Positions 39,170-48,387 of a stretch of 64,000 nucleotides of DNA are shown piece after piece (positions within the stretch are counted from its first letter, which is position 1; each line of letters starts with the position of its first letter). The translations under genes and the position numbers were made by a program. The notes below the pieces were generated by a model. The model had not been told where the DNA came from and did no database searches. It saw nothing but the letters and a program-made list of their open reading frames with translations. The stretch comes from Streptomyces sp. DH-12 (GTDB taxonomy: Bacteria > Actinomycetota > Actinomycetes > Streptomycetales > Streptomycetaceae): assembly GCF_002899455.1 (NCBI RefSeq), contig NZ_PPFB01000001.1, positions 2,170,001 through 2,234,000 on the forward strand. The letters are read 5' to 3'.

Positions 39170-39676
39170 TCAGCGCAGGCGGGCCACGCGCCACACGGCG
39201 AGGGCGACCACCGCCACGACCATCACGGCGTAGGCGGCCACGACCCGCCAGTCGGACTTGCGGTCCGAGCCGCAGGCGGACAGGCCCGGCCAGGTGTGGC
39301 CGACCTTGCGGGCGGCCATCATGCCCCAGCCGGCCGCGCAGGAGCAGATCAGCAGGCCCAGCATGGCGATCACCGCACCGCTGTCGCCGAAGTCGAAGGC
39401 CAGCGGGAAGGCGAACATCAGCGAGCCGAGCGCGCCGAGCCCGACGATCGGGGCGAGCTGCCAGACGCGCAGCCGGCGCTGCGGGCGCAGCTCGACCTCG
39501 ACCTCGTCCCCGCCGGTGAACATCTCCTCCGGCTCGGGGCCGTCGTCGGTCACACCGCCCTGCGTCTCCTCGGGCCCGTCGGGGCTGAGACGGTCGGTCT
39601 CCGGCTCCGTGGCATCCCGCTCGGTGGTGAGGTTCTGCTCGGTGCTGTGTGCGGTGTCGCGAGGGCCGGCCTCCAT
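39170..39676 (-). CDS. membrane protein of unknown function
   Basis: 168 residues. The ATG (MEAGPRDTAHS) is chosen because GGGAGGG lies 9 nt upstream; the GTG and TTG just before it crowd that site. An acidic cytoplasmic N-terminus (1-75) is followed by three hydrophobic helices: VWQLAPIVGLGALGSLMFAF, a GAVIAMLGLLICSCAAGWGMM helix, and VVAAYAVMVVAVVALAVW at the end. No domain recognised. It lies between miaA and dapF, leftward, in a conserved Streptomyces position. Confidence 0.75.
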   Translation of the reverse strand: MEAGPRDTAHSTEQNLTTERDATEPETDRLSPDGPEETQGGVTDDGPEPEEMFTGGDEVEVELRPQRRLRVWQLAPIVGLGALGSLMFAFPLAFDFGDSGAVIAMLGLLICSCAAGWGMMAARKVGHTWPGLSACGSDRKSDWRVVAAYAVMVVAVVALAVWRVARLR

Positions 39677-39784
39677 CGCCACGCGCCCTCCCAACTTAGG
39701 ACTTCACTGGTCGATCGAAGCTTGATGATGGCACGGCGTCACAGGCCCGGATGACGGCCTGGGCGTCCCGATGCCAGGACGTGA

Positions 39785-40723
39785 TCAGGCTGTAACCGGT
39801 CGTTCGACCAACGACATCGCGAGCCGCGGAAGTTCCCCGAGGTCCGCCGCGGCCCCACTCAACCAGTGCACCCGCGGATCGCGCCTGAACCATGAATCCT
39901 GGCGGCGCGCGAAGCGCTTGGTGGCACGGACGGTCTCGGTGCGTGCCTCCTCCAGGGTGCACTCGCCGGCAAGTGCGGCGAGCACCTGCTGGTAGCCGAG
40001 GGCGCGTGACGCCGTACGCCCCTCGCGCAACCCCTGCGCCTCGAGTGCGCGCACTTCTTCGACGAGCCCGGCCTCCCACATCCGGTCGACCCTGCGGGCG
40101 ATGCGCTCGTCGAGTTCGGGGCGGGCCACGTCGACGCCGATCTGGAGCGTGTCGTAGACCGAGTCGTGGCCGGGGAGGTTGGCGGTGAAGGGCCGCCCCG
40201 TGATCTCGATGACCTCGAGCGCGCGGACGATGCGGCGGCCGTTGCCCGGCAGGATCGCCCGGGCGGCCTCCGGGTCGGCCGCGGCGAGCCGGGCGTGCAG
40301 CGCCCCGGGGCCGCGCAGGGCCAGCTCCTCCTCCAGACGCGCCCGGACACCGGGGTCGGTGCCGGGGAACTCCAGGTTGTCGACGGCCCCGCGGACGTAC
40401 AGGCCGGAGCCGCCGACCAGGATCGGCCAGCGTCCGGCGGCGAGCAGCGCGTCGATCCGCTCCCGGGCCATCCGCTGGTACTCGGCGACGGAGGCGGTCT
40501 CGGTGACGTCCCAGACGTCGAGGAGGTGGTGCGGGACGCCGCCGCGCTCCTCGGGCGTCAGCTTGGCGGTGCCGATGTCCATCCCCCGGTAGAGCTGCAT
40601 GGAGTCGGCGTTGACGACCTCGCCGCCGAGTCGCTGGGCCAGGAAGACGCCCAGATCGGACTTTCCGGCCGCCGTGGGTCCGACGACGGCGATGACGCGG
40701 GGGGCGAGGGGTGCGCTGCTCAC
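39785..40723 (-). CDS. miaA: tRNA dimethylallyltransferase MiaA
   Basis: 312 residues; adds a dimethylallyl group to A37 of tRNAs reading UNN codons. GTG start (VSSAPLAPR) with GGGAGA 9 nt upstream. P-loop IAVVGPTAAGKSDLG at the N-terminus, NADSMQLYRGMDIGTAK, VGGSGLYVRG, NGRRIVRALEV, and RRVDRMWEAGLVEEVR match the family. In S. coelicolor, loss of miaA affects UUA (bldA) decoding and development. miaB lies 2 kb away with unrelated genes between. Confidence 0.96.
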   Translation of the reverse strand: MSSAPLAPRVIAVVGPTAAGKSDLGVFLAQRLGGEVVNADSMQLYRGMDIGTAKLTPEERGGVPHHLLDVWDVTETASVAEYQRMARERIDALLAAGRWPILVGGSGLYVRGAVDNLEFPGTDPGVRARLEEELALRGPGALHARLAAADPEAARAILPGNGRRIVRALEVIEITGRPFTANLPGHDSVYDTLQIGVDVARPELDERIARRVDRMWEAGLVEEVRALEAQGLREGRTASRALGYQQVLAALAGECTLEEARTETVRATKRFARRQDSWFRRDPRVHWLSGAAADLGELPRLAMSLVERPVTA

Positions 40724-40904
40724 CGATCCAGTCTCCCAAACCTCCGGGGCCGCTCTCGATCGGGTTACGTGACGCGGGGTCCGCCGGGTCGTTGCCCGTT
40801 CGAGGTTCCTGCCGCCGGACCGCGGTGGCACTCGCCCGGCTCACACGGATGGACACACCGGGCTACGCGGAATTTCGCCCGCACGAGTAACGTATGGAGT
40901 GGAT

Positions 40905-41219
40905 ATGGGCGTTTTTGCACGACTTTTTCGGAGGTCGAAGACCACGGGAGAGACAGCGGCGGCCGAGGCCCGGACCGACGGGGAGAAGGCCGGGACCGGC
41001 ACGGACGACACGGCGGCGACGGCGCAGCCCGAGGCCGCGGCCGACGGCGCACCGGAGACCTCCGGGGCCACGGTGACGGAGTCCTCCCCCGAGTCGTCCC
41101 CGGAGTCCTCCCCGGCGAAGGAGTCCGGCGAGGGCGCCGTCACGGAGAGCGTCGAGATCCCGAAGCAGCAGTCCGGCAAGGCCGCCGACAGCGAAGCCGG
41201 CGAGGGCGCCCGCACGTAG
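40905..41219 (+). CDS. small acidic protein of unknown function
   Basis: 104 residues. ATG (MGVFARLFRR) with GGAG 6 nt upstream; a GTG two codons earlier would hide that site. After a basic, weakly amphipathic N-terminus (MGVFARLFRRSK) the rest is Glu/Ser/Ala/Thr-rich, with a short SSPES repeat (about 58-66). Likely disordered, perhaps membrane-touching by its N-terminus. Not recognised. Precedes the Rv0909-like antitoxin gene by 23 bp and is probably co-transcribed with it. Confidence 0.65.
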   Translation: MGVFARLFRRSKTTGETAAAEARTDGEKAGTGTDDTAATAQPEAAADGAPETSGATVTESSPESSPESSPAKESGEGAVTESVEIPKQQSGKAADSEAGEGART

Positions 41220-41242
41220 CGTGCCGCGAGGGAAGGTGCACC

Positions 41243-41515
41243 ATGGGTCTCCTGGACAATCTGAAGGCCAAAATCGGTCCCGCCAAGGACAAGGTCTCCG
41301 GCCTCGCGCAGCAGCACGAGGACAAGATCCAGCACGGCCTGGACAAGGCGGCACAGACCGTCGACCGGCGGACCAAGGGCAAGTACAGCGACCGGATCCA
41401 GTCGGGCACGGGCAGGGCCAAGGAGGCCGTGGACCGCTTCACGCACAAGAACGACCCCGGTCCGGAGGCGGGCGGCGGCACGCCTCCGCCGGCCGGACCG
41501 CCGCCCGCCTCCTGA
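41243..41515 (+). CDS. antitoxin-like small protein (MT0933/Rv0909 family)
   Basis: 90 residues, Lys/Glu/Gln-rich helical protein: MGLLDNLKAKIGPAKDKV, QQHEDKIQHGLDKAAQTVD, KYSDRIQSGTGRAKEAVD. This matches the MT0933-like antitoxin family (PF14013), best known from mycobacteria, but no partner toxin is next to it. ATG with GGAAGG upstream. Streptomyces have many such copies, so a role other than antitoxin is likely. A 20-bp stem terminator follows 8 bp after the stop. Confidence 0.8.
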   Translation: MGLLDNLKAKIGPAKDKVSGLAQQHEDKIQHGLDKAAQTVDRRTKGKYSDRIQSGTGRAKEAVDRFTHKNDPGPEAGGGTPPPAGPPPAS

Positions 41516-41522
41516 GCGGCAC

Positions 41523-41567
41523 GAACGGCGGACGGCCGGGGCGGCTCGCCCCGGCCGTCCGCCGTTC
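41523..41567. terminator. terminator, 20-bp stem
   Basis: Perfect 20-bp inverted repeat (41523-41542 with 41548-41567), loop GGCTC, between the antitoxin-like gene and the convergent dioxygenase-like gene. Confidence 0.9.
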
Positions 41568-41578
41568 CGCGTGCGGGT

Positions 41579-42292
41579 CTACGACCAGGTGGCGACCAGG
41601 TAGCCCACGCCGTACGGGGCGTCCTCGTGGAGCAGCGCGCCCGACAGCCCGGCGGTACCGTCGGCCGCTCCGGCCAGCACCTGCCAGGGCGCACGGCCGG
41701 ACACCTTCAGCTCGCGCGCCAGCCCGGTGTCCAGCGCGCGCAGGGCTGCCGCGTCGGCCGAGCCGAGCGCGCGGGCGATCTCCGCGTCGAAGGGCTCCGC
41801 ACGCTCGTCCAGGTAGCCGGGCGCCTTCACGGTGCGGCAGGCGCTGGCGTCGCCCATCACGAGCATGGCCACCCGCTCCGCCCGGCCGGCCAGCCGCCGC
41901 CCTTCCTCGACACACGCGTCGGGCGTGAGGGACTCCCCCACGCCCCGCCCTTCGACGGGGGCGCCGGCCCACCCGGTCCGCCCCAGCAGCCAGGCGCCCA
42001 CGGCGAGCCCGTACGGCAGTTCCCCGCCGGCCGCGCCGTCGCCCTCCCCCAGCCGCACGTCCAGCCGGACGCCGAAGCGGCGGAAGGAGCCGGGGGCGCC
42101 CGCCGGATAAGCGCGTGTCCCGGTGCCGTCGTCCGGGCCCACGACCACGAGCAGGTCGGGGCGGGCGGCGGCGAGCACGCCGAGCGCGTCCGTGCAGGCG
42201 GCGCGCGCGGCGTCCAGCTCCTGGGCGGCGCCGGCGGCGACCTCCGGCACGAGCAGCGGCGGGCAGGGGCAGACTGCGGCGGCGACAAGCAT
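41579..42292 (-). CDS. class III extradiol dioxygenase subunit B-like protein
   Basis: 237 residues. The family contains LigB-type dioxygenases and MEMO proteins. Seen: LVAAAVCPCPPLLVPEV (with Cys and Pro where catalytic enzymes have His residues), DLLVVVGPDDG, AERVAMLVMGDASACRT and the C-terminal PYGVGYLVATWS. Typical iron-ligand histidines of LigB are not evident, so enzymatic ring cleavage is doubtful. TAGGCT lies 7 nt before the ATG and no ribosome site is seen (leaderless pattern). It sits between miaA and miaB, 83 bp downstream of the miaB stop on the same strand, a position conserved in actinobacteria; a role linked to tRNA modification is only inference. Confidence 0.8.
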   Translation of the reverse strand: MLVAAAVCPCPPLLVPEVAAGAAQELDAARAACTDALGVLAAARPDLLVVVGPDDGTGTRAYPAGAPGSFRRFGVRLDVRLGEGDGAAGGELPYGLAVGAWLLGRTGWAGAPVEGRGVGESLTPDACVEEGRRLAGRAERVAMLVMGDASACRTVKAPGYLDERAEPFDAEIARALGSADAAALRALDTGLARELKVSGRAPWQVLAGAADGTAGLSGALLHEDAPYGVGYLVATWS

Positions 42293-42375
42293 GATCAGCA
42301 GCCTACTGCGGCCGTCCGGACCCGCCCCGCCGGGCGGTGCCGCGGGGGGCGGGCCTCCACGGCACGCGGACGGGT

Positions 42376-43902
42376 TCAGTCGACGGCGCAGCCGCCGCTG
42401 ACCGCCGGCAGCGGCTCGGGCACACCCACCTTGGGCAGGCCGAGCAGCACGCCCGCGGGCTTGGCCGCCTTCTCCGTCCTGCGCTTCTCCCAGGCGTCGC
42501 CCGCGCGGGTGCGGCGCACGCCGAGGACGGGGCCCTCGGCGAGGAGGTGGTGCGGTGCCGCGTAGGTGACCTCGACGGTGACCACGTCGCCGGGGCGGAC
42601 CTCCTGGTCGGGCTTGGTGAAGTGCACCAGGCGGTTGTCGGGGGCGCGGCCGGAGAGGCGGTGGGTGGTGTCGTCCTTACGGCCCTCGCCCTCGGCGACC
42701 ATCAGCTCCAGGGTGCGGCCGACCTGCTTCTTGTTCTCCTCCCAGGAGATCTCCTCCTGGAGGGCGACGAGACGCTCGTAGCGCTCCTGGACGACCTGCT
42801 TGGGGATCTGCCCGTCCATCTCGGCGGCCGGGGTGCCGGGCCGCTTGGAGTACTGGAAGGTGAACGCCTGGGCGAAGCGGGCCTCGCGGACGACGTGCAG
42901 GGTCTGCTGGAAGTCCTCCTCGGTCTCGCCGGGGAAGCCCACGATGATGTCGGTGCTGATCGCCGCGTGCGGGATGGCGGCGCGGACCTTCTCGATGATC
43001 CCGAGGAAGCGCTCCTGCCGGTAGGAGCGGCGCATCGCCTTGAGGACGGGGTCGGAGCCGGACTGCAGCGGCATGTGGAGCTGCGGCATCACGTTGGGCG
43101 TCTCGGCCATGGCGGCGATGACGTCGTCGGTGAAGTCACGGGGGTGCGGGGAGGTGAAGCGGACCCGCTCCAGGCCGTCGATCTTCCCGCAGGCGCGCAG
43201 CAGCTTGCTGAACGCCTCGCGGTCGCCGATGTCGGAGCCGTAGGCGTTGACGTTCTGGCCGAGCAGGGTGACCTCCGAGACGCCCTCGGCGACCAGGGCC
43301 TCGATCTCCGCGAGGATGTCGCCGGGGCGGCGGTCCTTCTCCTTGCCGCGCAGGGCGGGGACGATGCAGAAGGTGCAGGTGTTGTTGCAGCCGACGGAGA
43401 TCGACACCCAGGCGGCGTAGGCGCTCTCGCGCCGGGTGGGCAGCGTGGAGGGGAACGCCTCCAGCGACTCGGCGATCTCGACCTGCGCCTCCTCCTGGAC
43501 GCGGGCGCGCTCCAGCAGCACCGGCAGCTTGCCGATGTTGTGCGTGCCGAAGACGACGTCCACCCAGGGGGCGCGCTTGACGATGGTGTCCCGGTCCTTC
43601 TGCGCGAGGCAGCCGCCGACCGCGATCTGCATGCCGGGGCGGCTCGCCTTCTTCGGCGCGAGGTGGCCCAGGTTGCCGTACAGCTTGTTGTCGGCGTTCT
43701 CGCGCACGGCGCAGGTGTTGAACACGACGACGTCGGCGTCGCCGTCGGAGCCCTCGGAGGCGCGGACGTACCCGGCGTCCTCCAGCAGCCCGGCGAGGCG
43801 CTCGGAGTCGTGGACGTTCATCTGACACCCGTAGGTGCGAATCTCGTAGGTCCTGGTCGAGAGAACGTCCACGGCGGGGCTCCGGTCACTGCTGCTGGTC
43901 AT
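42376..43902 (-). CDS. miaB: tRNA-2-methylthio-N6-dimethylallyladenosine synthase MiaB
   Basis: 508 residues; radical-SAM enzyme adding the 2-methylthio group to MiaA-modified A37. UPF0004 domain cysteines: [18 protein letters not shown] and VGGCLAQK; radical-SAM CxxxCxxC as [12 protein letters not shown] (about 165); TRAM domain near the end ([11 protein letters not shown]...). The ATG start ([11 protein letters not shown]) is 7 nt after TACCCT with no ribosome site: a leaderless pattern. Downstream on the same strand lies the dioxygenase-like gene. Confidence 0.96.
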   Translation of the reverse strand: MTSSSDRSPAVDVLSTRTYEIRTYGCQMNVHDSERLAGLLEDAGYVRASEGSDGDADVVVFNTCAVRENADNKLYGNLGHLAPKKASRPGMQIAVGGCLAQKDRDTIVKRAPWVDVVFGTHNIGKLPVLLERARVQEEAQVEIAESLEAFPSTLPTRRESAYAAWVSISVGCNNTCTFCIVPALRGKEKDRRPGDILAEIEALVAEGVSEVTLLGQNVNAYGSDIGDREAFSKLLRACGKIDGLERVRFTSPHPRDFTDDVIAAMAETPNVMPQLHMPLQSGSDPVLKAMRRSYRQERFLGIIEKVRAAIPHAAISTDIIVGFPGETEEDFQQTLHVVREARFAQAFTFQYSKRPGTPAAEMDGQIPKQVVQERYERLVALQEEISWEENKKQVGRTLELMVAEGEGRKDDTTHRLSGRAPDNRLVHFTKPDQEVRPGDVVTVEVTYAAPHHLLAEGPVLGVRRTRAGDAWEKRRTEKAAKPAGVLLGLPKVGVPEPLPAVSGGCAVD

Positions 43903-43973
43903 GGCAACAAGGGTAGGCGTTTCCCGGAGCGGCTCCGCCCCGCGTTCCCCTCGGCCGCGTACCGCCAGGTGGC

Positions 43974-44567
43974 TCAGCCGCGTACGGCCAGGTGACAGGC
44001 GGAAACCCAGAGGGCCGCCGCGCACGCCAGGCCGACCACGAGCTGGACGGTCCCGGCCGGCGGACCGGCCAGGGCCGGCACGGCGCCGACGGCCGCCACC
44101 GCCGTCGTCAGCGCGCCCGTCCACCGGTACTGCCACTGGTCGTACAGCCGGGCGAGCGGGAAGAAGTGCAGCCCCACGACGAGCGCGATGCCGGCCGGGA
44201 CGAAGGCCGGGCGTCCGGAGGCGTGGGCCGCGGCGACGACGACGATGACGGCCAGCAGCTCGGGGGCGTTCACGACGCCCGCCCCGCGGGCCCAGTTCTC
44301 CGGCAGGTCCACCGTCCGGGGCGAGGGCCGGGCGTCCTTGCGGAGCCCCAGGTACAGCGCGCCGGCTGTGATCCCGAGCGCCGCCACCACGATGGACAGC
44401 GGCACGACGTCGGTCACCGAGCCGGTCGCGGAGGCGCCCGCGAGGGCCCGGGCCAGGGCGAACAGGGAGAGCACGACGGTGCCCCTGCGCCGCAGCCGCC
44501 GGGTGAGCGCGAGGCACTCGGCGTCGGCGGCGGACGGCGTCGGCGAGGAGCCGGCGGAGGACGTCAT
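43974..44567 (-). CDS. integral membrane protein, MazG-coupled
   Basis: 197 residues with about six hydrophobic helices ([97 protein letters not shown]). [18 protein letters not shown] in the fourth loop recalls small DUF7010-type membrane proteins, but I do not assign a family. Its ATG overlaps the stop of the MazG-like gene (ATGA), so the two are translationally coupled. Upstream of miaB. Confidence 0.8.
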   Translation of the reverse strand: MTSSAGSSPTPSAADAECLALTRRLRRRGTVVLSLFALARALAGASATGSVTDVVPLSIVVAALGITAGALYLGLRKDARPSPRTVDLPENWARGAGVVNAPELLAVIVVVAAAHASGRPAFVPAGIALVVGLHFFPLARLYDQWQYRWTGALTTAVAAVGAVPALAGPPAGTVQLVVGLACAAALWVSACHLAVRG

Positions 44568-44992
44568 CGGTGGGAGCTACAGCGACCGCGCCGACCCGGC
44601 CTGGACTTTTCCCGCTTCACGGTCCGCATGCCCTGCGGGCGGCCCGCCCGACCCTGCCGTCGCAGCACCGCCCTCACGTCCGGGACCTCGTGACGGCCGC
44701 CCTCGAGGACCGTGCCGTCGGGGCCGCGCTCGGTCAGGTCGGAGCGGTGGACCTGCGCGATCGCCGTGTCGGGACCGATGCCGTGGACCCGGGCGACGCC
44801 GTCGGCGACGCGGACCACGTCGGCCGGTTCGTGGGCGAACCGGCCGAGGGGGCCCGTGACCGGCGCCTCGGCCACCTCCCTGGCCTCCTCCGCGAGCGAT
44901 CGGCCGCCGCGGTGGGCGGCGAGGTCCGGCGGAATCCCGGTCGGGGTGCCGTGGGCGTCCGGCCCGAGGGCGCGGTGGAACGCGCGGACCAT
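44564..44992 (-). CDS. MazG-like nucleotide pyrophosphohydrolase-family protein
   Basis: 142 residues. The all-alpha NTP pyrophosphohydrolase marks are visible: [10 protein letters not shown] (the EExxE metal site, about 35) and, about 16 residues later, HEPADVV (ExxD), followed by [20 protein letters not shown]. This suggests hydrolysis of nucleoside or phosphoribosyl triphosphates to monophosphate plus pyrophosphate. Third codon positions are nearly all G/C, supporting a real gene. The last 25 residues are an Arg-rich tail that reaches the overlapping start of the membrane protein. ATG without a good ribosome site. Confidence 0.7.
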   Translation of the reverse strand: MVRAFHRALGPDAHGTPTGIPPDLAAHRGGRSLAEEAREVAEAPVTGPLGRFAHEPADVVRVADGVARVHGIGPDTAIAQVHRSDLTERGPDGTVLEGGRHEVPDVRAVLRRQGRAGRPQGMRTVKREKSRPGRRGRCSSHR

Positions 44993-45105
44993 GCCGACGG
45001 GGACGGCACCACGGTGGGGACGGTAACGGCCGGCTCGGACATCACCGGGCGGTCCTGTGAGTTCCGCCCTGGTCAGCGGGCCACCGGGCTGGCAGGATCG
45101 CGGCC

Positions 45106-46101
45106 ATGTCCCACGTGCTGTCCCCCATCGGCAGGCGGCGGGCCCTGCGGGGCACGGCCGCCGGTCTGGTGGTGCTCGGGCTGCTGCTGTGGTGGCTGGC
45201 GCCCTGGCGTGAGGAGCCGCCCGGCGGGACGATCACGATGAGCACGGGCACCCGCGCCGGCGTCTACCAGAAGTACGGCGAGCTGCTGCGCACCGCGCTC
45301 GGCAAGGACATGCCCGGTCTGACGGTGCGGCTGGAGACCAGCGACGGCTCCTGGGAGAACGTCCGCCGGGTCGCCACCGGGCAGGCCGACTTCGCCTTCG
45401 CGGCGGCCGACGCCGTGGAGACGTACCGGCAGGAGGACCGCACCGGCGCCGGCCGGCTGCGTGGGGTGGCACGCCTGTACGACGACTACGTGCAGCTCGC
45501 CGTCGCGCCCGACTCGGGCATCCGTACGCTCGCCGACCTGCGGGGCAAGCGGGTCGCCATAGGGCCGCCGAAGTCCGGGGTGCGGCTCATCGCCAACCGG
45601 CTGCTGCGGGCGGCCGGCATCGACCCGGAGCGGGACATCGTGCCGTCCGCGGACGGCATCGACACCGGCCCCGGGCGCCTGGGGCACGGTCTGGACGCCT
45701 TCTTCTGGTCGGGTGGGCTGCCCACGGACGGTCTGAAGACGTACGCCGAGGAGTCCGCGCTGCGGTTCGTGCCGATCGACGCCTCCCTCGTCGCGAAGCT
45801 GCACGACCAGGGCGGCGCCACCCGCCACTACCGCGCGACCAACATGCCGGAGTCGGCCTACCCGGGCAGTCAGCTCGGCTCGGCCGTGCCGACCATGGCG
45901 GTCTCCAACCTGCTGATCACCCACGCGGACGCGGACCCCCGGCTCACCGAGTGGCTGACCCGGATCGTGCTGAAGAGCCGCGACGGCATAGGCGCCCACG
46001 TGCACTCCGCGCAGCTCGTCGACGTGCGCACCGCCATCTACACCGATCCGCTGCGGCTGCACGAGGGCGCCCGCCGGTACTACCGGTCCGTCAAGCCCTG
46101 A
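45106..46101 (+). CDS. TAXI-family TRAP solute-binding protein
   Basis: 331 residues. One N-terminal hydrophobic helix (AAGLVVLGLLLWWLAPW, uncleaved anchor or signal), then the TAXI fold: TITMSTGTRAGVYQKYGELL, LETSDGSWENVRRVATGQADFAFAAADA, LADLRGKRVAIGPPKSGVRLIA, GLDAFFWSGGLPTDGL and NLLITHADADPRL. TAXI proteins usually feed TRAP permeases; no DctQ/DctM genes lie nearby, and the next gene is the convergent kinase gluK, overlapping by 22 bp. A sensing role with the adjacent kinase is plausible but inferred; in S. coelicolor a similar gene lies next to gluRK. Confidence 0.85.
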   Translation: MSHVLSPIGRRRALRGTAAGLVVLGLLLWWLAPWREEPPGGTITMSTGTRAGVYQKYGELLRTALGKDMPGLTVRLETSDGSWENVRRVATGQADFAFAAADAVETYRQEDRTGAGRLRGVARLYDDYVQLAVAPDSGIRTLADLRGKRVAIGPPKSGVRLIANRLLRAAGIDPERDIVPSADGIDTGPGRLGHGLDAFFWSGGLPTDGLKTYAEESALRFVPIDASLVAKLHDQGGATRHYRATNMPESAYPGSQLGSAVPTMAVSNLLITHADADPRLTEWLTRIVLKSRDGIGAHVHSAQLVDVRTAIYTDPLRLHEGARRYYRSVKP

Positions 46102-47513
46102 CCGGCCGCCTCCCCCGCGGGGGCGTTGCGCGGCACGGTCACGGTCACCCGCAGTCCGTGCGGCTCGTGCGGCTCGTAGGAGAGGGAGCCGCCGCCCGCT
46201 GCGAGCAGGGCCCGGGAGATGGACAGGCCGAGGCCCGAGCCCTTGATGTTCTGGTGCCGCCCGCTGCGCCAGAAGCGGTCGCCGATGCGGGTCAGCTCCT
46301 CGTCGGTCAGTCCGGGGCCGTTGTCGGCGACGACGATGGTCGCCGTGTCGCCGTCGGGGGCGACGGTCACCTCGACCGTCTCGCCCGCCGGGGTGAACTT
46401 CACGGCGTTGTCGATGACCGCGTCCAGCGCGCTGGACAGCGCCACCGGGTCCGCCCACGCGGTGGTCGGCGGACAGACGCCGGTCAGCGTCACGTCCTTG
46501 GCGTCGGCGGACGGCGACCAGGCGGCGACCCGCTCGGCGGCCACGGCGCCGATGTCGACGATCTGCAGGGCGGGCTCGCTGTGCTCGGCGAGGGCCAGGT
46601 CGAGCAGGTCGTCCAGGACCTGCGCCAGCCGTCTGCCCTCGGCCTGCACGGAGGCGATCTCCTCGTTGTCCTCGGGCAGTTCCAGGGCGAGCAGTTCGAT
46701 GCGCAGCAGCAGCGCGGACAGCGGGTTGCGCAACTGGTGGGAGGCGTCGGCGACGAAGGCGCGCTGCTGTTCCAGCACGTTCTCGACGTTGTCCGCCATC
46801 TCGTTGAAGGAGCGCGCGAGCCGGCGCAGCTCGGGAGGTCCGCCGGCCACCGCGACGCGGGACTTCAGGCGGCCGGTGGCGATGTCGTGGGTGGTGGCGT
46901 CGAGGACGCGCACCGGCCGCAGCACCCAGCCGGTGAGCCGGAGCGCCGCGCCGACGGCCAGCAGCATCGCGGCCGCCTCCCCCGCGGCGATGACCAGCCA
47001 GCCCTGGAGGATGCGGGACCGCATCTGCCCGGTGGGCGAGTCGGTGACCACGACCGCGACGACGTCGCCGTCCCGGATGACCGGCGAGGCGACCACGAGG
47101 CTGCGCCGCTGCCAGGGCCACACCTGCTCGGGGTCGTGGCTGCGGCGGCTGAGCAGCGCCTCCTTGAAGGCGTCCCGGACCTCGCCGGTGCGGGGCAGGA
47201 AGAAGTCCTCCGGGGCGTGCGCCATGGGGGCGTCGTTGCGGTAGAAGACGCCGGCGCGGATGCCGTAGACCTTGTGGTAGCTGCGCAGTTCGCTGCTGAG
47301 GGTCTCGCGGCGCTCGTTGACGTCGCCGCCGGAGGTGTCGGCGGGCTCGGTGACGAACTGGGCGAGGGCCGCGAAGCGGGCGGTGTCGTCGATCCGGTCG
47401 ACGACGACCTTCTGCTGCTGGGCGCCGGCGAGGCTCACCGCGAGCGGCACGCCGAGGGCGAGCAGGACGGCCGCCATCAGGACGATGAGCAGCGGCAGCA
47501 GACGTGTGCGCAC
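46080..47513 (-). CDS. gluK: sensor histidine kinase GluK
   Basis: 477 residues, membrane kinase. First helix at 5-27, an extracytoplasmic sensor (about 30-170; VDRIDDTARFAALAQFV, YGIRAGVFYRND, SLVVASPVIRDGDVVAVVVTDSP), second helix about 175-197, HAMP, HisKA with DASHQLRNPLSAL carrying the phospho-His, and ATPase boxes NAVKFTPAG, VADNGPGL and GSGLGLSIS. GTG start, 9 bp after gluR. In S. coelicolor GluR-GluK senses extracellular glutamate and activates gluABCD; the same arrangement, divergent from that operon, is seen here. 3' end overlaps the TAXI gene by 22 bp. Confidence 0.9.
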   Translation of the reverse strand: MRTRLLPLLIVLMAAVLLALGVPLAVSLAGAQQQKVVVDRIDDTARFAALAQFVTEPADTSGGDVNERRETLSSELRSYHKVYGIRAGVFYRNDAPMAHAPEDFFLPRTGEVRDAFKEALLSRRSHDPEQVWPWQRRSLVVASPVIRDGDVVAVVVTDSPTGQMRSRILQGWLVIAAGEAAAMLLAVGAALRLTGWVLRPVRVLDATTHDIATGRLKSRVAVAGGPPELRRLARSFNEMADNVENVLEQQRAFVADASHQLRNPLSALLLRIELLALELPEDNEEIASVQAEGRRLAQVLDDLLDLALAEHSEPALQIVDIGAVAAERVAAWSPSADAKDVTLTGVCPPTTAWADPVALSSALDAVIDNAVKFTPAGETVEVTVAPDGDTATIVVADNGPGLTDEELTRIGDRFWRSGRHQNIKGSGLGLSISRALLAAGGGSLSYEPHEPHGLRVTVTVPRNAPAGEAAGQGLTDR

Positions 47514-47522
47514 CCGGCCCCG

Positions 47523-48209
47523 CTACGCCGTGGGCGCGACGAGCCGGTAGCCGACGCCGCGCACGGTCTCGATCAGGGCGGGCATGCGGAGCTTGGAGCG
47601 CAGGGAGGCCACGTGCACCTCCAGGGTGCGGCCGGTCCCCTCCCAGCTGGTGCGCCACACCTCGCTGATGATCTGCTCCCGGCGGAAGACCACCCCCGGA
47701 CGCTGGGCCAGCAGCGCGAGCAGATCGAACTCCTTCCGGGTGAGCTGGACGGGCGTGCCGTTGACGCTGACCTGCCGGGTGGGCAGCTCGATGCGCACCG
47801 GGCCGAGGAGCAGCTCGGTCTCGGTCGAGCCGGTGGGCTCCTCGTGGACGGTGCGGCGGCTGACGGCGTGGATCCGGGCGAGCAGCTCCCCGGTGTCGTA
47901 CGGCTTCACCACGTAGTCGTCGGCGCCGAGGTTGAGGCCGTGGATGCGGGAGCGCACGTCGGAGCGCGCGGTGACCATGATCACGGGGGTGCCGGTGCGC
48001 TTGCGTATCTTGCCGCACACCTCGTATCCGTCCTGGTCGGGCAGGCCCAGGTCGAGCAGGACGACGCCGAAGCCGTCGCTCTCGGGTACGAGCGCCTGGA
48101 GGGCCTCCTCGCCGCTGCGCGCGTGGGTGACGTCGAAGCCGTGACGGGCCAGGACGGCCGACAGGGCCGCGGCGACGTGGTTGTCGTCCTCGACGAGCAG
48201 CAGTCTCAC
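47523..48209 (-). CDS. gluR: response regulator GluR (OmpR/PhoB type)
   Basis: 228 residues. GTG start (VRLLLVEDD) after GGAGG. Receiver domain with the acidic pocket VEDD, phospho-Asp in VVLLDLGLPDQDG (about 52), Thr in MVTARSD and Lys in YVVKPYD. The C-terminal winged helix (about 130-225) has QLTRKEFDLLALLAQRPGVV and RTLEVHVASLRSKLR. Directly upstream of gluK and divergent from gluA; paired direct repeats in the intergenic region fit its binding style. Confidence 0.92.
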   Translation of the reverse strand: MRLLLVEDDNHVAAALSAVLARHGFDVTHARSGEEALQALVPESDGFGVVLLDLGLPDQDGYEVCGKIRKRTGTPVIMVTARSDVRSRIHGLNLGADDYVVKPYDTGELLARIHAVSRRTVHEEPTGSTETELLLGPVRIELPTRQVSVNGTPVQLTRKEFDLLALLAQRPGVVFRREQIISEVWRTSWEGTGRTLEVHVASLRSKLRMPALIETVRGVGYRLVAPTA

Positions 48210-48387
48210 CAGGGCCTCCTTCAATTCATCGGCCGTACGTCCGCGGGTGTTTCCCTGCACGTGCGCACGCGGGGTGCACCTTGCAGTCACGCCGATGAGG
48301 GACGACCACGTCAAGAGGGTTCCGGTTGCGCTTCGGTACCGTTGTGCGGCCGGGACGCGCCCCTGCTCACAAGTGCTACGACAGGTG

